Source of the DNA: Anaerosphaera aminiphila DSM 21120
GTDB lineage: Bacteria > Bacillota > Clostridia > Tissierellales > Peptoniphilaceae
Assembly: GCF_900129925.1 (NCBI RefSeq)
Contig: NZ_FQXI01000006.1
Location: forward strand, 1 to 64,000
Direction: 5' to 3'
DNA length: 64,000 nucleotides
Shown one piece after another: positions 15,994-25,388 of this stretch. The position numbers and the translations under genes were made by a program. Position 1 is the first letter of the stretch, and every line of letters begins with the position of its first letter. Under the pieces are notes generated by a model. It saw nothing but the letters and a program-made list of their open reading frames with translations, made no database searches and was not told the origin of the DNA.

Positions 15994-18900
15994 ATGAAAA
16001 TATTAATTATTGGAAGTGGCGGAAGAGAATATGCTATTGCATATAATATTTTAAAATCAGTTAGCAATAGAGAGATTTATTTTGCTCCGGGAAATGGTGG
16101 AACAGAAGAACTTGGCAAAAATGTAAACATAGCTGCAGATGACGTAGACGCACTTTTAAACTTTGCAATTAGTGAAAAAATAGACTATACAATAGTTGGT
16201 CCTGAAGTGCCACTATGTATGGGAATTGCAGATAAATTTGAAAGTAAGGGTCTAAAAATATTTGGACCTAAACTTGAAGGTGCAATGTTTGAAAAGAGTA
16301 AGGCATTTACAAAGGACTTTTTAAAAAAATACAATATTAAAACAGCAGATTATTTAGAAAGTGAAAATTATGACGAGGCTTTTAACTTTGCCAAAGACCT
16401 GTTTGAAAAAAGTGGAAGAGTTGTAATAAAAGCAGATGGACTTGCTGCAGGCAAGGGAGTTTTAATTGCTGAAAGTGAAGAGGAAATAGTAGAGTTTTTA
16501 AAAGATGTAATTGAAGTTGGAAAGTATGGAGATAAAAAAGTTGTAGTTGAAGAGTTTTTAGACGGTTTTGAAATGTCTTTAATCTGTCTATGTGATACGG
16601 AAACTATTTTGCCTCTTCCCACTTCAAGAGATCACAAGAAAATAGGTTCAGGTGAAGTTGGACTAAATACCGGCGGAATGGGAACTTATGCACCTAATGC
16701 TGAAGCTGATGCCTTTTTAGATGACATAAAAGCTGAAATTTTAAATCCAATACTTGAGGGTTTTAAAAGTGAAAAAATAGACTATAGAGGAGCACTTTTT
16801 ATTGGACTTATGATTACAGATGAGGGAATTAATGTACTTGAGTTCAATGCAAGATTTGGAGATCCGGAAACTCAATCTATTTTAGAATTAATAGACAACG
16901 ATATTTTAGAGTTACTTACAAAAACTTCTGAGAGAAGATTAAAGGAAGTAAAGCTAAAAACTAATAATAAAAAAGCTCTATGTCTAGTTCTATCTGCAGG
17001 TGGATATCCTGAGAACTATGAAAAGGGAAGTGAAATAACAATTGCTAATGACTTAAAGGCAAAAGTATTTCACGCAGGAACCAAGTTAGAAAATGGAAAG
17101 TTAGTTACAAACGGCGGGAGAGTTTTAAATATTGTATACAGTTCAGAAAATTTTGACAATACAATAGAAACTGTATATAAGGACGTTAAAAAAGTTAACT
17201 TTAAAGATATGTACTACAGAACAGATATTGGACCTGGTGTAAAGAGAGTTTTTGTTAGAAAAAAAGACGAATTCGCCTATGAATCCAGAGAATTAGTAGA
17301 AGAAATTAAAAATGCACTTGGAATAAATTTAAAAAATATAAATATTTACAATAGATATGACATTGAAATAAAAGATTCAACACTTGAAGAAATTTTATAT
17401 ACAATACTGTCTGAAAAGCCAATAGACGACATATACTATGGAGAGTCAGCGTTAAAGTTGCAGTCAAAAATAAAAGATTCAATAGTTGTATCTTATTTGC
17501 CGGGACAATTTGACCAAAGAGAACAGGGACTACTAGATACAATTGCCCTAGTAAGTGATGAAGAAGTTAAGGCAAGTTCCAGCAGAGTTTATGAAATAGA
17601 AGGTGCAACGAGAGAAGAAATTGAAAAGATTGAAAGCTTTTTAGTAAATCCTGTGGACTCTCATAGAATTAACTTACTTGGAATTCCAACTACTTTAAAA
17701 TCTCATGCAAAGGCAAATAGAAAAAACAGAACTTACACCGGATTTATTAAATTAGATAAAAATGGATTAAATAAATTTATAGAAGACCATGGTTTGGCAA
17801 TGAGCTATGAAGATATTGAAATAGTTAGAGATTATTTTAAATCTGAAAATAGAGACCCAAATGAAACTGAAATTTCAATAATTGACACTTACTGGTCAGA
17901 TCACTGTAGACACACTACTTTTAATACTGAATTAAATATTGAATTTAATGAAAAAACTGAATTGGACAAGATGATAAAAGAGAGTTTTGACAGATATTTA
18001 GCTATTAGAGAAGAGTTGAATATTACAAAACCTATAAGTCTTATGAGTTTTGGAACTATACTTTCAAAGTATTTTAGAGAAAAGGGCGAGTTAGAAGACT
18101 TAGAAATTTCTTCTGAAATAAATGCCTGTTCAGTAAAAGTAAAAGTTAGAGTGTTTAATGGAGATAAGGAAGAACTTAGAGACTACCTACTGATGTTTAA
18201 AAATGAAACACACAATCACCCTACAGAAATAGAACCCTTTGGAGGAGCAAGCACCTGTCTTGGAGGAGCAATAAGAGACCCACTAAGTGGTAGATCTTTC
18301 GTATACCAAGCTATGAGAATAACAGGAGCAGCTGACCCAAGAACACCTATTTCAGAAACACTTGCAGGCAAACTTCCTCAAAAGAAAATAACAACTGAAG
18401 CAGCAGCGGGATATTCTTCTTATGGAAATCAAATAGGACTTCCAACGGGATACCTTGATGAAATATATCACGAGGGATATGTGGCTAAGAGAATGGAAGC
18501 CGGAGCAGTTATGGCTGCAGCTCCTATTGAAAACGTAAAGAGACTGGACCCTGTAAACGGAGATTTAGTTTTACTACTAGGGGGAAGGACAGGACGAGAT
18601 GGAATTGGAGGAGCAACAGGCTCTTCAAAGGCTCACAAAAAATCTTCAATTGAAACTGAATCGGCGCAAGTTCAAAAGGGAAATGCCACAGAAGAGAGAA
18701 AAATTCAAAGGTTGTTTAGACGAGAAGAAGCTGCAAAACTTATAAAAAAATGTAATGACTTTGGAGCGGGAGGAGTAAGTGTTGCAATAGGAGAACTTTC
18801 TGATGGAGTGGAAATTTATTTAGACAGAGTTCCACTAAAATATGAAGGACTTTCTCCAAGAGAAATTGCAATATCTGAATCTCAAGAGAGAATGGCACTC

Positions 18901-20898
18901 GTAATAGACCCTAAGGACTTAGATGAGTTTAATAAGTACTGTGATGAAGAAAATCTTAAAGCTACAGTAGTTGCAAAAATTACTGACAAAAATAGAATGC
19001 TTATGAAATTTGATGACACAGTAATTTGTGATATGAGTTATGACTTTATAAATACTAATGGAGCTAGAAGGACTCAAGATGTAGTAGTTACAAGTGAAGA
19101 CGTTCCAAGTATTTTAAAAGATGAAAACTTAGATCCAAAGAGTTTAAAAGAACACTTAAGTGATTTAAACACTACTTCAAAGAAGAACTTAATAGAACTA
19201 TTTGACCCATCTGTGGGAAGAAACACTGTTTTAAATCCACTTGGAGGAAAAGAGAGATTAAATCCAATACAGACAATGGTTGCGAAAATTCCTTCATTTG
19301 AAAAAGACGTTAGAACAGTTTCACTTATGAGCTACGGATTTGACCCATATATTTCAGAAAAGTCTCAATATTTGGGAGGATACTATGCAGTAATAGAATC
19401 TATTGTAAAAATTGCAGCAACAGGAGCTCCTATAGATAAAATCAGACTTTCATTCCAAGAGTTTTATGAAAGACTAAGAGATGAAAAAATATGGTCTAAA
19501 CCACTTAAATCTCTACTTGGAGCCCTAGAAGCATCAGAGTTTTTTAATGCACCTCCAGTTGGCGGAAAAGATTCAATGAGTGGAAGCTTTGAAGAATTAA
19601 ACGTACCACCAACTTTAATTTCCTTTGCAGTTACAACATCTGACATAGAAAGTATAATTTCACCGGACTTTAAGGGCAAAGGAAAAATAGGTTTAATAAA
19701 AACTCCAATGAATAAACTTGGAATGTTGGACTTAAACAAATTAAAGGAAAACTTAAATAAATTAAAAGTAGAAATAGATTCAAAAAATATTATTTCTGCA
19801 ACTGCAATAACAGCTAGGGGAACACTTCCTCAAATATATGAAGCTGCAATTGGAAATACAGGATTTAATATAAAATTAGATGACCTTTACAGCCCTCTAT
19901 ATGGAAGTTTTATAGTTGAATATTTAGAGCCTAGAGATTTTATAGAAGAAGCCGGAAAATTCAGTGACGAAATAGTAGTAAATGGAGTTAAACTTGATGA
20001 GTCAGAGCTTAGAACAGCTTATTTACACACACTTGACGGTATATTTAAACCTGTAGAAGAAATAAAACTAGTTGATAGAGAAAATAATAAGGTCAGTCCA
20101 AGAAGAACTAAATCTAAAAAGACAGTTGAAAAACCGCTAGTTGTAATACCGGCATTCCCTGGAACAAACTGTGAATGGGATACAAAAGATGCCTTTGAAA
20201 ACTACGGTGCAATAGGAGAAATATTCCTATTTAAGAATAGAGACAATGAAGACATTAAAAATTCAAAGAAGGAATTTGCAGATTTAATTAGAAAATCTCA
20301 AATACTGGTACTACCTGGAGGATTTTCACTGGGAGATGAACCTGATGGCTCAGGAAAGTTTATAGCTAATGTGTTAAGAGCTAAAGAAGTTTCTGAGGCA
20401 ATAGACTATATGTTAGAGGAAAATGACGGTTTAATACTGGGCATATGTAATGGATTCCAAGCTCTAATAAAGACAGGACTACTTCCAAGCGGAAAAGTAA
20501 AAGAAGTTTCTGCTGAAGATCCAACTCTTACATTTAATACTTGTAGAAGACACATTGCAAAATTTGTAGACACTAAGTTAAAGACAAATAACTCACCTTG
20601 GTTAAGCGGATTGGAAGTTGGAAAGACTTATACAATGCCTATATCTCATGGTGAGGGAAGAGTTGTAGCAAGTGAAGAAGCATATGAAGAACTCCTTGAA
20701 AATGATCAAATAGTTTCCGTATATGAAGTTTCTCCTAATGGCTCAGACTATAACATTGAGTCAATAATGTCCAAAGATGGAAAGATTTTAGGAAAAATGG
20801 GACATGCAGAGAGAATTGGCGAAAACTTGTTTAAAAATATCTACGATGTAGAACTTCAAAATATATTTAAATCAGGAGTAGATTATTTTAAAAAATAA
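15994..20898 (+). CDS. purD-purL: Fused GAR synthetase (PurD) and FGAM synthase (PurL, large single-chain type)
   Basis: 1634 residues in one frame. Residues 1 to about 412 are PurD: GSGGREYAIAYN, the ATP-grasp segment KADGLAAGKGVLIA, NTGGMGTYAPN and FNARFGDPETQ, ending YYRTDIG where free PurD proteins stop. Immediately after, KRVFVRKKDEF begins the PurS-like N-terminal domain of a long PurL, followed by the FGAM synthase core (DTYWSDHCRHTTF, NETHNHPTEIEPFGGA, GGKDSMSG) and a C-terminal class I glutaminase (PAFPGTNCEWD, LGICNGFQAL with the Cys nucleophile, SHGEGR). No stop, frameshift or internal SD separates the parts. It is the last gene of the operon, with an AGGAGG SD before ATG. Confidence 0.95.
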   Translation: MKILIIGSGGREYAIAYNILKSVSNREIYFAPGNGGTEELGKNVNIAADDVDALLNFAISEKIDYTIVGPEVPLCMGIADKFESKGLKIFGPKLEGAMFEKSKAFTKDFLKKYNIKTADYLESENYDEAFNFAKDLFEKSGRVVIKADGLAAGKGVLIAESEEEIVEFLKDVIEVGKYGDKKVVVEEFLDGFEMSLICLCDTETILPLPTSRDHKKIGSGEVGLNTGGMGTYAPNAEADAFLDDIKAEILNPILEGFKSEKIDYRGALFIGLMITDEGINVLEFNARFGDPETQSILELIDNDILELLTKTSERRLKEVKLKTNNKKALCLVLSAGGYPENYEKGSEITIANDLKAKVFHAGTKLENGKLVTNGGRVLNIVYSSENFDNTIETVYKDVKKVNFKDMYYRTDIGPGVKRVFVRKKDEFAYESRELVEEIKNALGINLKNINIYNRYDIEIKDSTLEEILYTILSEKPIDDIYYGESALKLQSKIKDSIVVSYLPGQFDQREQGLLDTIALVSDEEVKASSSRVYEIEGATREEIEKIESFLVNPVDSHRINLLGIPTTLKSHAKANRKNRTYTGFIKLDKNGLNKFIEDHGLAMSYEDIEIVRDYFKSENRDPNETEISIIDTYWSDHCRHTTFNTELNIEFNEKTELDKMIKESFDRYLAIREELNITKPISLMSFGTILSKYFREKGELEDLEISSEINACSVKVKVRVFNGDKEELRDYLLMFKNETHNHPTEIEPFGGASTCLGGAIRDPLSGRSFVYQAMRITGAADPRTPISETLAGKLPQKKITTEAAAGYSSYGNQIGLPTGYLDEIYHEGYVAKRMEAGAVMAAAPIENVKRLDPVNGDLVLLLGGRTGRDGIGGATGSSKAHKKSSIETESAQVQKGNATEERKIQRLFRREEAAKLIKKCNDFGAGGVSVAIGELSDGVEIYLDRVPLKYEGLSPREIAISESQERMALVIDPKDLDEFNKYCDEENLKATVVAKITDKNRMLMKFDDTVICDMSYDFINTNGARRTQDVVVTSEDVPSILKDENLDPKSLKEHLSDLNTTSKKNLIELFDPSVGRNTVLNPLGGKERLNPIQTMVAKIPSFEKDVRTVSLMSYGFDPYISEKSQYLGGYYAVIESIVKIAATGAPIDKIRLSFQEFYERLRDEKIWSKPLKSLLGALEASEFFNAPPVGGKDSMSGSFEELNVPPTLISFAVTTSDIESIISPDFKGKGKIGLIKTPMNKLGMLDLNKLKENLNKLKVEIDSKNIISATAITARGTLPQIYEAAIGNTGFNIKLDDLYSPLYGSFIVEYLEPRDFIEEAGKFSDEIVVNGVKLDESELRTAYLHTLDGIFKPVEEIKLVDRENNKVSPRRTKSKKTVEKPLVVIPAFPGTNCEWDTKDAFENYGAIGEIFLFKNRDNEDIKNSKKEFADLIRKSQILVLPGGFSLGDEPDGSGKFIANVLRAKEVSEAIDYMLEENDGLILGICNGFQALIKTGLLPSGKVKEVSAEDPTLTFNTCRRHIAKFVDTKLKTNNSPWLSGLEVGKTYTMPISHGEGRVVASEEAYEELLENDQIVSVYEVSPNGSDYNIESIMSKDGKILGKMGHAERIGENLFKNIYDVELQNIFKSGVDYFKK

Positions 20899-20910
20899 AG
20901 GCAATTGAAC

Positions 20911-20945
20911 AAAGAGGTAAAATCTAATTAGATTTTACCTCTTTT
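20911..20945 (+). terminator. Terminator of the purine operon
   Basis: Perfect palindrome AAAGAGGTAAAATCTAAT with its complement, ending in TTTT. Confidence 0.93.
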
Positions 20946-21031
20946 GCTTAAACTTATTTAAAAATTGTAACAATATATTTGACTTGTTTAACACAAAAAT
21001 CTGTTAATATATACTTTAAGGAGATGGTACA

Positions 21032-22162
21032 ATGAAAAAAATTAAAAAGTTTTATTCTCTGGCTATTGCCGGCGTGCTTTTAGCTGGAATTTCAGGGCAA
21101 GTAAAAGCTGAGGGTAACAACGTAACTTTACCTAAGTTTAATGTGACTTTAAACGGTCAAAAAGTGGAAAATGAATATTCTAAATATCCACTAATTGTCT
21201 ATAAGGACATCACATACTTTCCAATGACTTACAATACTACTAGATTTTTAGGGGTAGAGACAAATTGGAATGAATCCAGTGGATTAGACATCAAGAAAAC
21301 TGGAATAGCAGGTAATTTTGACAACTATAAAACTGATGTAAAAAATGTGGAGTCATATCAAGTTAGTATTCCAACATTTAAAATTACAGTAAATGGAAAA
21401 GTTGTAGACAATAGCAAAGAAGAATTTCCACTTTTAGTATTTAGAGATGTGACATATTTTCCAATGACTTGGAAATTTTCTGTAGATGAATTTGGTTGGG
21501 AATACAACTTTACTAATGAAAATGGACTAGTTATAAAGTCTACAGTTAAAAAAGTAGAGGAAAAGAAAACTGAAGAAAAGAAAGTTGAAAAAGCTGAAAG
21601 TGAGTATAAAGATTCTTCAAAGACAGTATTTTACAACGGATACTACTATGTAGTAAAGACAAATGGAAAAGACTATAGACTTTTTAAAGACAATATAGTT
21701 GGTCAAGAGTCTAAAATGGTAAGTGACAAAGAAATCAAAGATATAGTTCAAGATGGAAATAAATTGTACTTTGAATCTGACAAGACAGTTTACTACTATG
21801 ATATGGACAAGGGCTCAGTAAATACTGCACTTTCAAATGCCACAGTTAAAGATGGCAAAATTGTATCTTTAGATAAGGACATCTACTGGGTAAATGCAAA
21901 AGATGGAGAACTCTATTCAAAGGACAATAAAAAATTAAATGAAGGCGCAACAGTAATTACCTTAGAAAAAAAATTAGATTATGTTATTGCAACTTTTAAT
22001 GACGATAAAGATGCAAAATATAAATTAATTGTCTTTGATAAAGATGGAAAAGAAGTTTACAAAACAGAAAATGAAGTTACAGATATAAAAATAGAAAATA
22101 ACGAATTGACATTTGTAAATAAAAAGACAGATAGAACAGAAACTATAAAATTAGATAAGTAA
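21032..22162 (+). CDS. Secreted protein with two divergent stalk (copper amine oxidase N-like) domains
   Basis: 376 residues with a signal peptide (basic KKIKK start, hydrophobic core LAIAGVLLAGISG, cleavage near VKAEG). Two repeats follow at about residues 34-90 and 110-170, each with the pattern PxFxVTLNGxxV ... YPLIVYKDITYFPMT ... NExGLxIK, reminiscent of the copper amine oxidase N-terminal-like (stalk) domain found in Firmicute surface proteins. A Lys/Glu linker leads to a C-terminal region of short beta-strands with YYY and DKD motifs, perhaps a small propeller. The function is not known; cell-envelope location is inferred. It is monocistronic between two terminators. Confidence 0.75.
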   Translation: MKKIKKFYSLAIAGVLLAGISGQVKAEGNNVTLPKFNVTLNGQKVENEYSKYPLIVYKDITYFPMTYNTTRFLGVETNWNESSGLDIKKTGIAGNFDNYKTDVKNVESYQVSIPTFKITVNGKVVDNSKEEFPLLVFRDVTYFPMTWKFSVDEFGWEYNFTNENGLVIKSTVKKVEEKKTEEKKVEKAESEYKDSSKTVFYNGYYYVVKTNGKDYRLFKDNIVGQESKMVSDKEIKDIVQDGNKLYFESDKTVYYYDMDKGSVNTALSNATVKDGKIVSLDKDIYWVNAKDGELYSKDNKKLNEGATVITLEKKLDYVIATFNDDKDAKYKLIVFDKDGKEVYKTENEVTDIKIENNELTFVNKKTDRTETIKLDK

Positions 22163-22168
22163 AAAAAC

Positions 22169-22198
22169 AGCCGAAGATAAAATTTTGTCTTCGGCTTT
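22169..22198. terminator. Bidirectional terminator between 21032-22162 and thiE
   Basis: AGCCGAAGATAAAA pairs with its downstream complement, with TTTT on the plus side and a T run on the minus side (AAAAAAA at 22161-22167). Confidence 0.9.
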
Positions 22199-22202
22199 TA
22201 CA

Positions 22203-22838
22203 TTAAGATAATATTTCGTTTTCATCATACATTTTTTTAATGTTTTCAGTAGCTGACTTAATATCTTTTTTTGAAAGTATGGCTGATACCACAGCGTAAC
22301 CTGCAAGTCCAAAGTTTTTAAGTTTTGGAATTGTAGTTTCATTTAGTCCTCCTATTCCCACTACGGGAATATCTACGGAGGAAATTATTTTTCTTAGTTC
22401 ATCAAGAGAGCAGAGCTTGGCATCATCTTTTGTAGGAGTTGAAAAAAGGGCTCCTGCTCCTAAGTAATCAGCTCCATTTTTTTCTGCTTCAAGGGCTTGT
22501 TCTACAGTTGTAACAGATATTCCTATAATCTTATCTTCGCCCAATATTTTTCGAGCATTTAGTATATCTATGTCACTTTGTCCCAAGTGAACTCCTGCTG
22601 CATCTACACAAAGCGCAATATCTATTCTGTCGTTTATTATAAGTGGAATATGATATTTATCAGCTATGTGTTTAACTTCAAAGGCCTCTCTTAAAAAGTC
22701 TTTGGAGCTTAAGTTTTTTTCTCTTAGTTGAACTACAGTAGCTCCACCTAAAATTGACTGTTCAACAGCTTCCGGAAGAGACTTAGAACTTATTACATTG
22801 TCAGTTACCAAGTATACGCTTAAATTAAAGTTTTTCAA
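22203..22838 (-). CDS. thiE: Thiamine-phosphate synthase
   Basis: 211 residues, TIM barrel. It joins HMP-PP and thiazole phosphate to give TMP. Family segments are VYLVTDNVI, TVVQLREKN, IPLIINDRIDIALCVDAAGVHLGQSD, and the phosphate-binding GADYLGAGALFSTPTKDDA and VVGIGGLNE. The reading frame is open further upstream, but AAGGAG followed by TTG at 22838-22836 gives a protein that begins right at the first conserved strand, so I use this TTG. It overlaps the end of thiM by 14 bases. Confidence 0.93.
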   Translation of the reverse strand: MKNFNLSVYLVTDNVISSKSLPEAVEQSILGGATVVQLREKNLSSKDFLREAFEVKHIADKYHIPLIINDRIDIALCVDAAGVHLGQSDIDILNARKILGEDKIIGISVTTVEQALEAEKNGADYLGAGALFSTPTKDDAKLCSLDELRKIISSVDIPVVGIGGLNETTIPKLKNFGLAGYAVVSAILSKKDIKSATENIKKMYDENEILS

Positions 22839-23631
22839 TTTTAATAGCTCCTTCAAAAATATATTCGTCAATAGTGGAGAGCTCATTAAATATATTTACA
22901 TGAAAACTTCCAAGACCTCTGTAGTTTTCAAAAGCTCTTTCACCTGAAATTGCCATTAGAGCAGTGGCATAAGTAGAAGCAAGTAGAAAGTCTTCTTCTA
23001 CGGCAGCTGATGCCGCAATAAGGCCTGTAAGCATACAACCTGTACCTGTGATATTTCCCATTTCTCTACATCCGTTTTTTACTACATAAGTAGTTTCAGA
23101 GTCAGTTATAATATCTTTTTCTCCAGTGGCTACACAGATACAGTTATATTTTTTAGCTACTTTTTTTGCCATTGAAATTATATCTAAACTTTCATCAAGA
23201 GATGATGCATCAACTCCCTTAGTGTTGGAAACTGAAGATGCAATATATGCTATTTCCGAATAGTTTCCATGGACAATATCTACACTTCTTTCAAGTATAG
23301 ATATAGTGGATTTATTTCTAAGAGACGATGCTCCGGCTCCAACTGCATCTAAAATTACCGGAATATTTTTTGAAACTGCAAGGTTTTGTGCAACTTCCAT
23401 TGATTTTAAGACAGGGGAATTTAGTGTTCCTATGTTTATATATAGTGCCTTTGAAATACTTACAATTTCTTCAACTTCATCTATGGAGTCTGCCATTATT
23501 GGAGAGGTACCTATGGAGAGAAGTGAGTTTGCAACGTCATTTACAGTTACATAATTTGTAAGACAGTGAACTAGAGGATTTACATTTTTAATCTTTTGCA
23601 TTATTTTATTTATTTCATTTAAAGAATTCAT
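22825..23631 (-). CDS. thiM: Hydroxyethylthiazole kinase
   Basis: 268 residues. It phosphorylates the thiazole alcohol for salvage into thiamine. Recognised by NPLVHCLTNYVTVNDVANSLL at the substrate site, ILDAVGAGAS, VHGNYSEIAYIA and the catalytic region GNITGTGCMLTGLIAA with its Cys. It is one base downstream of the thiD stop. Middle gene of thiD-thiM-thiE. Confidence 0.95.
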   Translation of the reverse strand: MNSLNEINKIMQKIKNVNPLVHCLTNYVTVNDVANSLLSIGTSPIMADSIDEVEEIVSISKALYINIGTLNSPVLKSMEVAQNLAVSKNIPVILDAVGAGASSLRNKSTISILERSVDIVHGNYSEIAYIASSVSNTKGVDASSLDESLDIISMAKKVAKKYNCICVATGEKDIITDSETTYVVKNGCREMGNITGTGCMLTGLIAASAAVEEDFLLASTYATALMAISGERAFENYRGLGSFHVNIFNELSTIDEYIFEGAIKIEKL

Positions 23632-23632
23632 A

Positions 23633-24427
23633 CTATGCCTCCTTGTTAAAAAAATTAAAAAAGTGATTTACAGGTCCGTTGCCCTTGCCAATGTGAATGT
23701 CATTCTTTATGGCTTCTGTAATATACTTTTTAGAAAGAGAAACTGCTTCTTCTAAACTGTATCCTAGTGCTAAGTTTGATGCTATTGAAGAGGAGAGAGT
23801 ACATCCTGTTCCGTGAGTGTTCTTTGTATCTATTTTTTCCGTTTTATACTCTGTAAATGTGTTTCCGTCATATAGAACGTCAATGGCATCTCCAATATAG
23901 TGCCCACCTTTTAAAAGCACAGCTCTACAGCCTAAGTTAAGTATTTTTTCTGAAGCTTCTTTCATATCACTTAAAGTTGAAATTTTCATTTGCGAGATCT
24001 TTTCAGCTTCAGGAATATTTGGCGTAATTAAGTCACAAAGTGGTATTAGTTTTTCAATTAAAGTATTTATAGAATTTTCTTGCATTAGAGCATTTCCACC
24101 CTTTGCATACATAACTGGGTCAAGCACAATATTGTTTGGTTTATACTCCAGTAATTTATCTGCTACGGTACTCATAATATCTGAGTTAGATAGCATACCA
24201 ATCTTAACTGCGTCTGTTCCAATGTCCTCGTAAATTGAGTCGATTTGCTCATCTATCATTTTTAAGCTGACGTCTTCAATGTCGATTACACGCATTGTAT
24301 TTTCAGCTACAATTGATACGATTACACTCATTGCGTAGACCCCATGAGCACTCATAGTCTTTATATCTGCTTGAATTCCAGCTCCGCCGGAAGGATCTGA
24401 TCCAGCGATAGTAAGTACTTTTTTCAT
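23633..24427 (-). CDS. thiD: Hydroxymethylpyrimidine/phosphomethylpyrimidine kinase
   Basis: 264 residues, ribokinase fold. It phosphorylates HMP and HMP-P. Segments: TIAGSDPSGGAGIQADIKTM at the N-terminus, LDPVMYAKGG, NIPEAEKI and the anion hole/catalytic THGTGCTLSSSIAS. First gene of the operon downstream of the TPP riboswitch. No thiC or thiG is in the window, so this set fits salvage of HMP and thiazole. Confidence 0.95.
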   Translation of the reverse strand: MKKVLTIAGSDPSGGAGIQADIKTMSAHGVYAMSVIVSIVAENTMRVIDIEDVSLKMIDEQIDSIYEDIGTDAVKIGMLSNSDIMSTVADKLLEYKPNNIVLDPVMYAKGGNALMQENSINTLIEKLIPLCDLITPNIPEAEKISQMKISTLSDMKEASEKILNLGCRAVLLKGGHYIGDAIDVLYDGNTFTEYKTEKIDTKNTHGTGCTLSSSIASNLALGYSLEEAVSLSKKYITEAIKNDIHIGKGNGPVNHFFNFFNKEA

Positions 24428-24448
24428 ATATTTCCTCCAAATAAGATT

Positions 24449-24467
24449 GTTGACTTATTTTGTCAAC
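24449..24467. promoter_or_regulatory. Inverted repeat just upstream of thiD
   Basis: GTTGAC-N7-GTCAAC, perfect arms, between the riboswitch terminator and the thiD SD (GGAGG at 24433-24437). It may be an operator or simply an RNA hairpin in the leader. Confidence 0.35.
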
Positions 24468-24552
24468 AGATTTTAAACAAGCTTTTAAAAATTAAAAATT
24501 TAATTACTTTAAAAGCAACTGACAAAAACTTAATTGAGAGATATTTTTGCAA

Positions 24553-24576
24553 TAAAAAAATCTCCCTAGGGAGATT
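24553..24576 (-). terminator. Terminator arm of the TPP riboswitch
   Basis: Perfect 18-base palindrome AATCTCCCTAGGGAGATT at 24559-24576 followed on the minus strand by T7. It is placed immediately after the riboswitch aptamer and before thiD, so ligand binding probably decides termination. Confidence 0.85.
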
Positions 24577-24582
24577 ATACAA

Positions 24583-24661
24583 ATGCTCCCTTCGACGGTA
24601 TTAACCGACAGGTTCCAAGGGTCAGGTCTTAAACCTTCTCAACTTTACAGTTCCCCCGCAT
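24583..24661 (-). promoter_or_regulatory. TPP (THI-box) riboswitch
   Basis: The minus strand reads GCGGGGGAACTG, then TTGAGAAGGTTTAAGACC, TGACCCTTGGAACCTGTCGG, TTAATACCGTCGAAGGGA. This is the THI-box: the CUGAGA-like pyrimidine-sensing loop (UUGAGA here), the ACCCUUUGAACCUGAUCUGG-like stretch and the GCGNAGGGA-like end. It controls thiD-thiM-thiE. Confidence 0.92.
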
Positions 24662-24667
24662 AAAATT

Positions 24668-24696
24668 AATATATCACAATGATAAAGCTGTGACAA
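24668..24696 (-). promoter_or_regulatory. Promoter of the thi operon
   Basis: Minus strand TTGTCA (24696-24691), 17-base spacer, TATATT (24673-24668). The start point near 24661 coincides with the first bases of the riboswitch. Confidence 0.7.
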
Positions 24697-24713
24697 TATT
24701 ATTAAATATTATT

Positions 24714-25343
24714 TTAGTAATTAGATAAAATTGGTTTACTTAGATCTTCGTTTTCAGCAGCTGTAGTATCTTTTCCGGCATTAGAAGAACAAATGCTAAA
24801 AATAGAAACATAGTCTTCGCCATCAACTTCAAAAAATACTTCCACATCTAAAATTTCCAAGTAGTATTTTTGATACTGAGTTCTATATCTTTGAACTTCA
24901 TAATTATATCCGTTATTAGACTTTAAAAGTTCTCCTTCTACAACTTTATTTTCCTTTTCATCTTTATATGAAGCCGGATATATTGAAAGTTTTATACTTG
25001 GATTACTCTCAAGCTCAATTTCAGACTTATCCTCTAAAAACTTAAAGTATAGATTTTTGTCTTCTTCTGTGTATACACATGGTATGTCACCTTCCACCTT
25101 GCCTTTAGATTTGTTGAGTAGCTTTGATTTTTCTTCCGAACTCAAGGAATTGTACTCATCAAGTTTAAAAGTGTTTATAATGGGCTTTCTGTCGTCGGTA
25201 GAAACTTTTACTTCGACACTTATATCTGTAGTTGAATTGTTTCTAAACATATTAGGTGTCTTGCCAAATTTATAGTATAAAAATATTAAAGCCAATGCGG
25301 CAAGTATTAAGGGCCCGATTATTTTTTTTATTGAAAATTTCAT
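24714..25343 (-). CDS. Membrane-anchored protein of unknown function, paralogue of 3312-3968
   Basis: 209 residues; one N-terminal membrane segment (about 9-25) then an exported domain. It shares VEGDIPCV, LYFKF, YRTQYQKYYLE and YVSIFSICSSNA with the 218-residue protein at 3312-3968, in the same order. Unlike that copy its base composition is as AT-rich as the surroundings and no mobile-element traces adjoin it, so it is likely the resident copy. No known domain. ATG preceded by a weak AAGGAG. Confidence 0.68.
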   Translation of the reverse strand: MKFSIKKIIGPLILAALALIFLYYKFGKTPNMFRNNSTTDISVEVKVSTDDRKPIINTFKLDEYNSLSSEEKSKLLNKSKGKVEGDIPCVYTEEDKNLYFKFLEDKSEIELESNPSIKLSIYPASYKDEKENKVVEGELLKSNNGYNYEVQRYRTQYQKYYLEILDVEVFFEVDGEDYVSIFSICSSNAGKDTTAAENEDLSKPILSNY

Positions 25344-25388
25344 ATTTTCTCCTTACAAAAAGTAGTTTTTTAATTATATTGCAATAGT

